Shown piece after piece: positions 36,337 to 47,689 of a stretch of DNA of 64,000 nt. The stretch is from Cymbidium sinense. Taxonomy: Eukaryota; Streptophyta; Magnoliopsida; Asparagales; Orchidaceae. The stretch spans positions 36,988,983 through 37,052,982 of the forward strand of contig CM038223.1 in the NCBI GenBank assembly GCA_021442155.1. The letters are read 5' to 3'. Below the pieces are notes generated by a model. The model ran no database searches. It had not been told where the DNA came from and was given only the letters and a program-made list of their open reading frames with translations. How positions within the stretch are numbered: the stretch's first letter is position 1; the number at the start of each line of letters is the position of its first letter. A program made the position numbers and the translations under genes.

Positions 36337-38714
36337 ATGTCGGAACCCTACCCCGACGATCTCGACCATCTTCTCGACAGTATGATTCATTCTCCCCTTT
36401 TCTCCTTACCCTGAGGTGTTAGTTTTACTAGATCAGATCACTTGGTTTTCCTTCCAGGTGCTTTGGATGATTTTGCCAAGCTCGATTTCGCCTCGAGTCA
36501 GAGGTTTTTCTCTCCTTTCCCCATGCCCATATTAAAATAGTTGATTTTCTGTTAATTTTATGTTATAATGTCTCCGTTCGACAGAGGAGGAAGCAGCGGC
36601 GGTGGAGGGGGGGAGGAAGGAAGGGGAGATGTGTTGGCACAGCTTCCCTCTGCGTCCTCGTCGTCGTCATCTCCTTCTGTGAGGGGGCTGGGGATGGGTC
36701 TTCCTGATTTGAGGGCTAGGAAGCAAGGGAAGCAGCAGAGGGCCTTTTATCCGAAGAAATCTCACGCTACCGAGACACTCGAGAAGCTTACTCAGCAGAC
36801 CCGCGAGGCTGTTCGGGAACTAGAATCAGTAACGGCTGCTGCGTCAGCAGGGTCAAGTGGCACCGGCGGGTTTGACGAGGAGGGCATGGTTGAAGACTTC
36901 GTTAAGCAATTCGAGAAGCTTGCTGGCTCGCAGGTTCTTACTTCCTTTTTTTTATTAGTCTGTGATTGAAGTCTATGATAAGTTAGATTTCTTTTTCTTT
37001 ATGAGGTCCATGTGTCGATTGCATTAATCTATAAAGAGTGGGAGCTCCTAAGCCTTCCATTTAACTAGCAGTAATGCCTTTATTTCTTTCCATTTATTTT
37101 ATTTTGCAACTATTTTGGATACAAGTATGCTTTGAACTTCCGAGTTAAAAAGAACTCCATATGGAAACTAAGCTAGGAAGACTGGATGGTTAACCAATTT
37201 GTTACTGTTGTTATTTTTAAGTTCGCTTAAAATTATCCAATCTTGTCCTATAGGTATTTTAGGTGAATTTCCACTAAATATTTATGGTAAGTGTTGTGTA
37301 AACAATTCTCATGATGGTATAGAAGCTATTATTGCTGGAGAATATAGAGGACGATTGATGTTGGGGAAATAATTTTTTTGTTGCATTATTTTGTTTTGGC
37401 TTTTTTTATTCGTTGTTGGGAAGGGGAGGTTGTGGTAAGATCTATAACTCTAATTGGTGTACTAATGCTATTGTTTTGGTAGCAACTAACATAATTGTGC
37501 TTTGCACATGATCAAGAATACGAGTGTTTCAGATGATAGAGTAGTGTTAGCACCTTATGAATGTTGAAATGAATTTAAGTGGAAGATTTTTATTTAAAGT
37601 GTGTTGACAATTAAGGTTATTTGGTTTTTTTGGAGTGAATAGGTACAAAGTAAAAGGTTCACATGAATCTTTAATTTATTGAGTGTTTGGTATATAGCAA
37701 ATTTAGAGTTTTGTGTAGGTTGTAATAAGCATGTCATGTGTGATAGCTATGAATAGTGCATGGCTTAACTAGTCAGGTTTGTACCACATTAAGACTATCA
37801 ACATTGAATTTACAGTTAGTATTTCATGAATCTAATAACTCGGTATGCTTCTTTTTTGGATAATCTGCTTTTGATATATTATCCATACTTTATTGATTTA
37901 GTAAGATTGATGAATGTTATAGGAAAAGATTAACAAACAATAGTCGATTGGCTTAGGTGTTATTCTGCTAACAAATCATGATATATGCTCTTTTATTAAC
38001 TGTCATCAATCCTTTCCTAATTGATTTGAAATAACACTTTTAAAGTTGTACATTGCAAATATATTTTTAACGACTGATGCTTTCTCATTTGTAAAAGTTG
38101 AACACTGCATCTATTTTTAAAAAACCGTCGAATCTCATCCGCCAGATATAAGCATGCTTTTCTGTGTAAACTTTCTTACGTAACAAGAAATATTGTCTTT
38201 TTTTGCAAACTTAAATATAGTTATACTTTCTATTGGTATCAAACTCTTAGTGTTTTTGTGAAGTATAATTTTTATGTCTATGGATCTTTCTCTGTTCTTT
38301 TATGCGAATCCTAGTGGTGTTTATTTAGTTTAGTTAGTGAGGAAAATTGGGATAGAAATGATGTCTGCTTAATAGTATTTGTATGATTTACAGGATATGG
38401 AATCAATCGTAGAAACCATGATGCAACAACTATTGTCAAAGGAGATTCTCCAGGAACCAATGAAGGAGATAGCAGAAAGATATCCTAAGTGGCTGCAAGA
38501 GCATAAAGACAGGTTAAGCGGGGAAGAATACGATCGCTATTATCATCAGTATGAGCTGATATTACAGCTTAATGAAGCTTATGAAGAAGACCCTGATAAC
38601 TTCCATAAAATAGTTGATATCATGCAAAAAATGCAAGAATGTGGCCAACCCCCAAGTGATATTGTTGAGGAGCTTGCTCCTGGTCTTGATATAAACAATC
38701 TAAGCCAATTGTGA
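36337..38714 (+). CDS. PEX19: Peroxin 19, peroxisomal membrane-protein import receptor (3' end incomplete)
   Basis: PEX19 is a cytosolic chaperone that binds new peroxisomal membrane proteins and docks on PEX3. Exons: 36337-36379, 36458-36503, 36585-36933 and 38394-38710, all with GT-AG borders and phases that join cleanly. The conceptual protein has 252 residues to the last Leu. The start '[20 protein letters not shown]' carries the conserved DDLDxLLDSALDDF PEX3-binding motif. A Gly/Ser-rich stretch follows (about residues 31-60). '[10 protein letters not shown]' comes next, then '[11 protein letters not shown]', and the C-terminal helical PMP-binding domain has '[33 protein letters not shown]' and '[14 protein letters not shown]'. 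After 'NLSQL' plant PEX19 proteins run on about a dozen residues to a CaaX farnesylation box. Here a splice donor (gtgagt) sits at that point and, if unspliced, TGA at 38712 ends the frame. No matching last exon was found. Introns: 78, 81 and 1,460 bp. Confidence 0.93.
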
Positions 38715-41700
38715 GTCTCCCATTCTCGCTTATAAAATGCAGTAATCTAATTTCATTAAAAAGATTTAAAGTATTATCTATAATGTTACACCATATATTT
38801 GATATTGTATAATTAATTAAAATAGGATTAGTAGTTCTTATTTTCGTAGTAATAAGTAGCCTATTCTCATCGAACAAATAAAATCCTATGTTATGGTATC
38901 TCAATTTTTTTAAGCATGCAAGATATTGTGACAATGACCTCCCTTTGATGGTTGGCATATCATGGAGCAATGGACTATGCAAAAATAGTAAATTTAGGTA
39001 TTATAATATCATTGATATTATTAGAGAACCTCTTACCTAATATCACTTGCAAGGACTTAAATTCTTACTAGCTTAGTGTTACTTGTCTGTTTAGTTCCTA
39101 TAGTCATCATTTTATGACGTTGTTCTTGTTAAAAATTATCTGGGTTTATTTGTTTGTCAATCTGCATTAGCTTCTTGTTGCAAAACAAAATAATGCACAC
39201 ATTTTGTTGCAACAATATTTTTTTGGGATTTTTGGTTCTATCTAAATAATATATTGTATTAGTTAACATTTTGTTCAATGCAACACGTGCTACAACCTAG
39301 TATTTTAGACAACCTGCTTATTGACTCTTATGGTTGTAAAACTGGGAGCTAATTGATTGCATTAATAGTTTAGTGTTATGCAATAGTACTTGAGTTATAA
39401 ATTAAATGTTGGAAAGGGATTTTGAGATATTAAGAGTAAGAAGCGTGACCATTTTTAGCTAGCGTGCATGATGCAATGACTTCTCAAGAGTGCTGAGGGA
39501 ATCATTTAACTGATTATATCTTTTGACTTAGGGAAATGAGCATGACCCTTTCCTTTATATCATCCACTTTGATTTTGAGGTCAATCATAGAGTTTCCAAT
39601 AGCCTATTTTGAAATGTTCCTTCTTTTTGCAGGTAATTAAACCAAATAGTTTTTTTTTATGAGATTTTGTTTTTAAATTTGAAGCATTTGTGGTAATCAA
39701 CTGTATCCATGTGTCTTCCCTTCTATAATTTCCATGGCTAAGCATTATAAGCTTGGTGCTTCCAATGTGACAATCCTCCTTCCTTTATTCTTACAAAGGC
39801 GGCTTCATTGAAGGAGGGCAATGTTTCTCTTCTAAGTATTTGAATCTGAATTTGATCAAATTCAACATTTAGGCTTGCAAGAAACTCAAAGATATGTTTT
39901 TCGACATATTATTTTAGAGTTATAACATTTTATTATATTCCATTTTTAAATCTTGGTAGTAGTTTAATTCTAGCTAAAACTCTTTATTATATTATAATAC
40001 TCAATGATAAAGATATTATCTTGTTTAGTTGTTGGAAGTTTTTTCTTAATTTCATAGATAAGAACATCATGTCTAATCTTTGAAAATGTTTATCTTATGA
40101 CCTCCCAAATTTCTATAGTTAATACCAGCAGCATGTATAGTTCACATACTTTTGGCATGATTTAGTTTTACAACCATAATATAATCATAGTCTTCTTCTT
40201 CTTCTCAAATGTCAAATCTTGGTTCCTCCATTCTTTGTGGGCTCATATTAGATGGTAAATCTTTTCTTTTCCTTATATAAAAGTCTTCATGTCTTGAGAC
40301 AACTTTAGGTAGTTCTTTTCATGCAATTATAATATATATGAAGCTTTTAGAGCTTTCCATTATTTTTTTGTCTTGATTTTCTAAATTCATGACAAGTGGT
40401 TCTTTGGAGATGAATTTAACAGTTTCAGGCATGGGCGGAAGGAGAATAGCAAGGCAATCGAAGAATCCTCCCACCAAGTTCCAATATATGAAGAATTGTA
40501 GAAAATGTTTACTAAAATTTCTCTCTTGTTTTGCTCAATTAGTATGGGCTAAAATATATACTAGATTCTACTTTACACAACATAGGAAATTAGATAATAT
40601 TTAGGAAAACAGTTTATAAATCACCCTATAATTGATTTTGAATCTTGATTTTTTGCCCTTAGGATGAGCATTATATCATTCTTGTTATTGTTTTGTGCTT
40701 ATCATTTACTTTCGCCTAGCATTTATTTTCAAATCTCAGGATCTGAATTCTACAGCCTTCGATCCTTGTTGTCCTTACTTGTCAAGTTACCCGTCTTTTA
40801 CAGACAAATTTATCAACTGTTAGTTTTAACAATCATAAGTAATGTAAATGTCAATTGAAATTTTTTGGAATTCAGACTAGAAGGTATATGGTTTGTTTAA
40901 ACCTTTAAGATTTTTTTACAAGAATGGTTATAAAATTAACTTTTAGAAAAAAAAAAAAACAATGTATAAAATCATATAATGAATTCAGATGAATGCTTTA
41001 AAATTAAATTTTTTAGCAATTTTGCATTATTTCATATTTATTGTATTTGATTTGAATTTATATGATGAACTGTTGACTAATGCCTCAACTTATCGTTTTT
41101 CATTCTTCAGGATTCAAGTCTAACACATCATCTAAAAATTGCCTAATAGTCATATTGAATTTTTTCACAAAGCTATATTTTAGGTGAAATTGTGTCACTT
41201 ATAGTTGTGGATATTATAAGCATTTTGTTGTGAGTTCTTGAAAGGGTCATTGAATCCCAAGAAATTATTTAAAAATTTCATGGTTTGATTATGATCCCGA
41301 AAGAGAAATTAATATAATCAAAATTTTTTTAAATGGCTTAAGGTTTGTATAGATTTGTGATAGGGATGTACTATAGACATGTGCACTTATAATTAATTAC
41401 CCTTCTTGCTTGCAAGGAATGCATTCTCAATTAAGGATGTCACTTAGCCTTCGAGTTGTTAAATGGGGATTTTTATAGAATGAAGATAAATTTGATCAAA
41501 ATCTCATGACGTCATCCCAAGTTCATTAGTAGAGCTATCCACGATGAAGGTTTTGAGCCTTAACATCTTGGGAGCTTATTTATCAACTGTGGATTAATGC
41601 TCCTTAGCTATTTGAACTAGACTAAAGGAGAAGATGTGTGTGGAATCATTGTGTTGAATCTTGATTTTATTATAATCATAGGTAATGTGCTTATCTTACT

Positions 41701-42404
41701 AGCTTGATTGTATAGCATAGAGACACAAAGCATGGTTGCTTGTGATTTAGAAGTGCTAGGCATGATCTATATACTTACATAATAATAGCCAATATTCATT
41801 CATGAGCTTTAGTTTCACTCTTTCAAACACAAAGGGGATTTTAGTTGATTTAGTTTGATATCACTCAGAGTGGATATCTTAAGGTTTATGGATACCTTTG
41901 CATGCATACTATTATAAATCTTTGTAATATCGTCCTTTAGGGTGGAGGTTTGTCCTGTTTAGGAAGCATAAATAACTTGGCATGTCTACTAAACGCATGC
42001 CACTCTTTACGATGGTGGTTTGTACCCTTAAGATGCATTGTTATATTAGCATATAGATTAGTGTGGTTACATGCCCCCATGTGATGGCGTGATGCTTTAA
42101 CATTAGTTCAAGTATATTTATCTATGAAGCCTATTTTTTCTTGGCACATTTATCGAGCAACTAATGTTTTTGGTGTTAGCTTGTATTTATCCTAATGTGT
42201 TGAAGTGGTAATTTGATTGGAATTAGTTAATTGTTTGATAATCATTATGGTCAAACTTAAATTTTTGGCTATTGTGATTGATCAGTCAATGAGATTTTAT
42301 ATATTTAGAATTATGCTCTCTTTATTATTAAGTTGGATTTCTCAAGGATCTTAGATCCAACATAGAGTCAATGCATTGCCTTGGCCTTTGGCTATTTTTC
42401 TAAT
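38715..42404. other. AT-rich stretch after PEX19 exon 4
   Basis: It is AT-rich, T-biased DNA with no recognisable domain on either strand. It could hold the last PEX19 intron and exon or the 3' flank. I looked for a short exon encoding a Cys-x-x-Met end in the right phase and did not find one. Short frames such as 40389-40604 and 40664-40858 (plus) show no family likeness. Confidence 0.5.
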
Positions 42405-42409
42405 CTAAT
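42405..42409. repeat. Target-site duplication of Tat-B, left (ctaat)
   Basis: 'ctaat' here against 'ttaat' at 53963-53967: four of five bases agree. This is acceptable for an old 5-bp Gypsy duplication, but with AT-rich flanks it is only moderate support. Confidence 0.5.
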
Positions 42410-42948
42410 TTTTAAATCCAAATTTGTTCGTGGATGGAAGAATAACCTTTTGAGATACTTGAGAAATACGTTTAGGCATAAAGGCTGCTAACAGGAAGAC
42501 AAAAAAGTAGGAAAAGTGTTGGGAAAATAATAATCTTTATTGCTCAAAATGCTTATAATACAAATATAGACTATATGGGGTCTAGAATAAGAGCCAAAAA
42601 GTCCCACTGTAAGAAAGAAGTTTCCCTTTTTATAATATCAAAGGATGACCATACATGGAAGATACATATAAGGTAGGTTCATTACAAGTGAATTCCTACC
42701 TAGACTGGTGGCGGTGAGCGAGTATGGTTCTATCGGCTGAAGGCGATGAATAGCCCACTATCGAACCAGTGTGCGAGTAAGAGAGGTTGACGAGAGTAGT
42801 AGCATCGTTCCTCAACATATCTATCTTCCCTTGTAGGATGCTCCTTCTTGCGAGTATTCTTATTCTGAGTTGTCGAGTACCTTTTATGTGAGTATACTTG
42901 TCTTGACATATAGGTTCACTTGGGTCTACTCGCTACATTGGGTATACA
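42410..42948 (-). repeat. 3' LTR of Tat-B (539 bp, with a deletion)
   Basis: It aligns throughout with 53369-53962. Its outer end has mutated from TGTTGAATCC to 'ttttaaatcc', and its inner end is 'ggtataca'. Compared with the 5' LTR it lacks about 78 bp after 'cctcaacatat' (42819). TATA region (minus) at 42627-42639. Confidence 0.85.
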
Positions 42949-42950
42949 TT

Positions 42951-42970
42951 TAGGTCCCCAATTTTTTTGC
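42951..42970 (-). other. Polypurine tract of Tat-B
   Basis: Read on the minus strand, 'aaaaaaattggggaccta' lies almost against the 3' LTR end at 42948. It is a reasonable plus-strand primer site and fits the minus orientation of the element. Confidence 0.5.
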
Positions 42971-44898
42971 TCCTTGTAGAGGTACCTCGCAAAAAAGATA
43001 GAAGAATGAGTATAATGATTAGTTGTTAAATATTTAATGATCTGAGAAAATTTATGTAATTATTAAGAATCACATTACCTTTGGATTGATCTAATTTTTC
43101 AATGCTCTAGAGGTTATAAATAGATCTTCTCTTTCTACTTTTATGCACTCAGCATTTGTTCTGCTACTCGCTCAAATAAATCTTTTGCATCCTAAGAGTC
43201 GATTCTGCAGAACATATTAAAACATAATTGCCATGAATGCAAAGAGACCTCACGACGATATCGATCCTGCGATTCTACGGGCAGGCCTTCGCAAAAAGTC
43301 CAAGAAAGCGAAGAAGTCAGAAGAGGTTGCTGCTATTTCTGTAGTTGCAATGAGCATTTTAGCTACTCCAACTACAACAATCGTCACCTCGACTACTCCC
43401 TTCGACTTGCGAGGAGAATTTAGCACTCGCCTATTTGAGGAGCTGGATGCTATGGCCTGAAGAAGAGGAAGGAGGGGAAGATGTGTCTTTGATTCGGCGT
43501 AGGAAGGTGATGGTGAGCGAATGGGCCAACTATCGTGAAGGCGGTTGTAGAGAAATATCTTTATGAGGTGATATTTGCCTATTATCTTGTACTACGAGTC
43601 CTGTTTATTTGAGTCTTTTATTTTCTATTTTGGTCACAGTTGAGTGTATTCAATGTTCAAGCTTTAGCAAAGGATGGCGAGGGGCACTCGTCGGCCCTTC
43701 AGGTCGTTTCCTCCAACAGTTCAGGTAACTTCGTAGAGTTGCATCACCTTTCTATGGACGATTTGCACCAGGTGGTTTCCCTTCCCAAGGGTAGGACCCA
43801 TAACAAATCTTCTTATTAAAATTCCTTTCTCAATTTTTGACGATTTTTTTTTCGCATCGACTAGCGGCGACTCCAGCTTTGCCGACTTTATCAATGTTGC
43901 AAGTTGATTTGAGGGATGCCTTAAACTCGTCCCGCGGGATGTGGGCGAGATGCGAGTACAACTGGAGAGTGGAGTATTAGCGTAATTTTGTGACCATGAG
44001 AGCTGAGATAACATTACCTCAGAACTCGGTCAAGCCGCGAAAAACTTCCCTTCTCTTTTCTGGCACAAATTTATTGTATGATTATATGTGCGAGAAAGGT
44101 GGACTCGTCGAGGACTGACACTCAGACCTTGTAATAAAATTATTGAAAAAATAATATATTTAGGGTTATAGCGAGTGTGTTGTATTTTTTTACTCGTAAA
44201 TAAAGACATATTTTTGCATTTTTCTGCTCGTGAGTATTGTTTGATATTTTGACCAATGCACATTAATTATTTCTTTGTAGCTTTTGTCACTTGAGATATT
44301 TGCGGGATTTGGGTAATCATTTTCTTACTTAATTCTTAATTTGACATCCTTGCTACTACATCTTTCTTACCGCGCCTATAAATTCTCTCTGGCTAGAATA
44401 GTTAAGACTTTATTGCTCTCCTTGAGTCATGTGAGTAGAACATCCTTGCGAGTAGATCTGATCACCTTTTCACCATAAGCAAGTATGGCTCTGCTCATGA
44501 AGGTTACTTGGTGTTTCCACCAAGCCCGGATCAAGGAAGTTCCTGAGCTAGATTCCTTCGTTGTGACTATCATATTTTACAGATATTGTGGTGCAAATCC
44601 AAATTTCATCGTACAGTAGCCAGAGGACTGAGTGTCTCAACTCGGTGACAATGTACGAGTTGTGCATTCCACTCACCCATTTTAGGAATGGGTTCCGACT
44701 TTTCTTTTCGCGCGAGTGGATAGACATCTTGGACTTCTTCGGAGTGGTGCTCGCCCAAGTCCTTCCCAACTCAGTGGTGATCACAACTTTCGTCTTGTGC
44801 TTGCGGAAGAAAGCATCCCGTGGAGCTTGGATCTCTTTCGCCGCTCGTTCATTGTGAAGGGCTACCAGGATGGGACTATGCACTTTTTAGCTACTTTG

Positions 44899-45134
44899 CT
44901 GAAAATTCACGGTCTCTAGAATATGGTGCACAAGTGGCGCTTGCAACTTTTATTTGTGAAGAGCGTGTCGCAATGGCCAGTGTTGATTGTCCCTTTTCCT
45001 TACCAGCCAAACATCGCTGAAAATTGCACAGTCTCTAGAATATGGTGCACAAGTGGCGCTCACAACTTTTGTTTGTGAAGAGCGTGTCGCAATGGCCACT
45101 GTTGATCATCCATTTTCCTTGCCAGCCGAACAAG
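44899..45134. repeat. 118-bp tandem duplication inside the accessory ORF
   Basis: Copies start at 44899 and 45017, both with 'ctgaaaatt' then 'gtctctagaatatggtgcac'. They differ at about ten positions. 118 is not a multiple of three, so the duplication shifts the frame. Confidence 0.88.
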
Positions 45135-45279
45135 GCCACCAAGCTTGGCAAGCCAAGTGTACAAGAGGGAGGAGGTGATGAAGAGGCTGTAGGGTCACAG
45201 CCTTAACATCTCTCTTCGCTTCGACAGGGTTATCACTGTCCTTGATAAATATTTCTTCTTTCTACTTGCTAGTCTTTTT

Positions 45280-45350
45280 ATTTCTTTGGTAACTCAACAG
45301 CAACAACAACAACAACAACAAGCCTTTATCTCACTATTTCTTTGGTGACT
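45280..45350. repeat. Target-site duplication pair around the RTE scrap
   Basis: 'atttctttggtaact' (45280-45294) and 'atttctttggtgact' (45336-45350) flank the 41-bp insert. Confidence 0.78.
45295..45335 (-). mobile_element. 41-bp scrap of RTE-type LINE tail
   Basis: A (CAA)n run followed by 'gcctttatctcact'. On the minus strand this is the 3' end typical of plant RTE LINEs ('aggctt' then (GTT)n). The same end, 'caacaacaacaagctttta', is seen on the RTE copy at 54868. The scrap is flanked by 15-bp near-perfect duplications (45280-45294 and 45336-45350, one mismatch), which shows a real, extremely 5'-truncated integration rather than slippage. Confidence 0.75.
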
Positions 45351-46379
45351 TGTTCTTCTAATTTTTCCTCTTTTTATTTACTCGTAAGAGGGGTGACTCT
45401 CACTGCTCCTAAGCTTAGCCTTGAAGTGTTTCAATTCCTTGAGGAAGGTGAGCGTGAGATCGGCAAGTGAGTGGCTGACAGTGAGGAATCGACCTCTCTC
45501 AAGGTTAGTGAGGAAGAGGAGGGGGAGCTGAGTGCGGCTCTCACCAAGGTCGCCAACGAGGTTGAGCTAAGTACAGCTTCCAGGAAGTCCAGAAAGCCCA
45601 GAAAGCGAGCAGCGAGCTCAACTCCTCACAGTTGTTAGTAGAGTAGCAAGTCTGCTGAGGAGGAAGAGGAGGAAGGCTTGGAGGACAACTTAACTCCAAA
45701 TTTGCACGAGCCCACCCATGCGGCTTATGAGTTGGGCTCCTCCATTTTCTTCTCGGATCTTGATAAGCTTTTGAGCAACCTTCTGAATACTCGCCTGCCA
45801 TATGCTGTCATGATTGCTCAGGCGATAATATGGTAGTGGACTTGGGAGGTATGCCACAAGTTTTGTGGGAAGAGGAAGGTTGCCTTTGTGAGTAGGTCTT
45901 GGATGGCGAGAACAAAGAAGAAATTGACAACTCTCGAAGCTAAGCACAAGGACCTTCAACCCGAGGCATATTGTCAATAGGAGAAAGAGAGGGTGACCAT
46001 GCAGCTTACTTTCCTTGCTGAGGCGAAGAGAGAACTGGAGGAGGAACTGTCCTACCGGACTGAAGAGTTTCAGAAGAAGAAAAGCCAAGTTCACTTGGTT
46101 TCTCGATTTTGACGAGTATTAAGAGATCTTATAATGAAAGTTCAATGATGGCGTCGACTTTGTTATCACCCAATTGGTGAAACACGATTACCTTGATGCT
46201 AAGTTCTTGGACTTCTTAAACGTACATGCATTTTTGGACTTGGATGATGACGATGAGAGCAGTTCAAGATGATACATTCTTTTCTTCATTTTGTAATTTT
46301 TTTTGGCGAGTAGGATACCTGTATCTTACTCGCTTAATTGTAAAAATATGTTATATGAAATGAAAATTGCAAGTACATT

Positions 46380-47560
46380 TTTAATTGAGTATATTTATCT
46401 AAATAATGACTTGATTGATTATTTTGCTATGTTTTCTTGGATGAATGTTTTGTTTTTGAGTTGATACTCGATGGTCAATGTGCGGATGACTTTGTTTATA
46501 ACTTAGAATATTTGGATCATTGATTAATAGAAGCATCTCTTGGTGGTCGCTTTAGCTTTGCGAGCTATTGTATACTCGTTAGATAGATACTTGTCCATTG
46601 ATATGCGAGCAACTCTAATTATGATGCGGCCATTTAAGAGAATCATAATTAAGCTGTGTATGCTCGCTAGTATGATGCTCACATGTTTGAATGAATCAAC
46701 CCATGACTTGTAATATTTTGATCCGTTAACCAATCAAAAGAAGTTCCTTGAATGGTCGCTTTAGTATCGTGAGTTTATGTGCACTTATTTGATTGATACA
46801 TGTTTATTAATGTGCGAATAACTTCACCTGACTTAGGATGCTTTATGTAATCACATTCTATGTTAGTCGCCCTTTTTAAGGGTTAGCCTTGACTTGCCAT
46901 TTGGGAGAATTGGTCTTTTCTTAGTCGTCGATCTCACGAAATGTCGGTCTTATATCAATCGCACAGAGTGTTGGTCCTTTTTAATTGCCAACTAGGAGAG
47001 TTAGTCTTTTGAATTTAATTGTCGACTTTACGGGGTATTGGTCTTGCACTCGTGCTGTCAATTGCATGGAGTGTTGGTCTTTTTTGGTTTAGTTGCCAAT
47101 CTTATGAGGTGTCGGTCTTACATTATAGTCGCCAACTGTACAGAGTGTTGGTTTTTTTTAGTTTAGTTATCGACCTCACAGGATGTTAGCCTTATATTAA
47201 ATCTCGAGGATAGATTGTTAGATTAATCTTTTCGGGCCAAGAATGACATGCCAAGTATTTGGGTCTCTCACTCGGGCTTTCACTGCTCGCCAAGTGGGAT
47301 TTTTCTTTGAGCCAAAAATAGCGTACCAAGTATCTTGAGTCATCACGTAGCTCCTCGAATATTAAGGGTTTGCTTTGCTTGACATCATTTTTTCTCAAGT
47401 CAATAATGACATGCCAAGTAATTGGATCTCCTATTCAAGCTTTTGCCGCTTGCTAAGTGGGACTTTTTCTTGGGCCAAAAATAACTCATCGAGTATCCTG
47501 AGTCATCACGCAGCCCTTCAAGTATTAGTTTCACTTTTTAGCGCATGAGTAAGCTTATTT
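46380..47560. repeat. Hypervariable tandem repeats between integrase and accessory ORF
   Basis: Three successive repeat fields occupy the spacer. Field 1 is a duplication of about 210 bp (the 'tggtcgctttag' box at 46543 and 46753). Field 2, 46865-47205, holds decayed short units of the kind 'gagtgttggtctttt' followed by 'gtcgac/ctcacgggatgtcggtctta', with roughly 90-bp spacing. Field 3 is two copies of about 162 bp (the 'aatgacatgccaagta' box at 47242 and 47404). No coding content is credible. Such repeat arrays in the 3' region of Tat elements are known and have been linked to the birth of satellites. Confidence 0.75.
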
Positions 47561-47689
47561 GAGAACTTTTCTTATCCTGCCATTGAATTCGTTGAAGGAG
47601 CAAAATATATAAAACTTTATTAATGAAAATAGGAAGATAGATGATACTTGGAATTAATAAAATGAGTACAAATGATAAAAATTTCCCTT

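Larger units (their letters stand above)
43233..46272 (+). pseudogene. Antisense accessory ORF of Tat-B, PF04195 (transposase_28)-like
   Basis: It lies on the strand opposite to gag-pol, between integrase and the 3' LTR. The first block, 'MNAKRPHDDIDPAILRAGLRKKSKKAKKSEE' (43233-43457), is basic and nuclear-signal-like. 'LSVFNVQALAKD' follows after a possible acceptor 'ggtcacag' at 43633-43640. The core at 44588-44857 reads 'MYELCIPLTHFRNGFRLFFSREWIDILDFFGVVLAQVLPNSVVI'. This is the PF04195 signature (xPLxxFRNGFRLPFxxxxxxxLDFFGVAPxQLxPN) as I know it. A glutamate-rich, coiled-coil-like part follows ('REDLEEEL'-type; 'AEAKRELEEELSYRTEEFQKKK' at 46018-46083). The end is 'FNDGVDFVITQLVKHDYLDAKFLDFLNVHAFLDLDDDDESSSR', stop at 46270-46272. 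Frameshifts, stops, a 118-bp tandem duplication and an RTE-tail insertion break it. Its function in the family is unknown. Confidence 0.75.

Noticed and set aside
38379..38393. Alternative start 'MYDLQ' just before PEX19 exon 4
   Set aside because: These bases are the 3' end of intron 3 (…gatttacag); the conserved upstream exons supply the real N-terminus.
41110..41124. Candidate last PEX19 exon after 'cattcttcag'
   Set aside because: In phase it would add only 'IQV' before a stop and no CaaX box, unlike any PEX19 end I know.
46865..47560. CRISPR-like regularly spaced repeats
   Set aside because: The units are decayed, long and contiguous, lie within a plant retrotransposon, and have no unique spacers.
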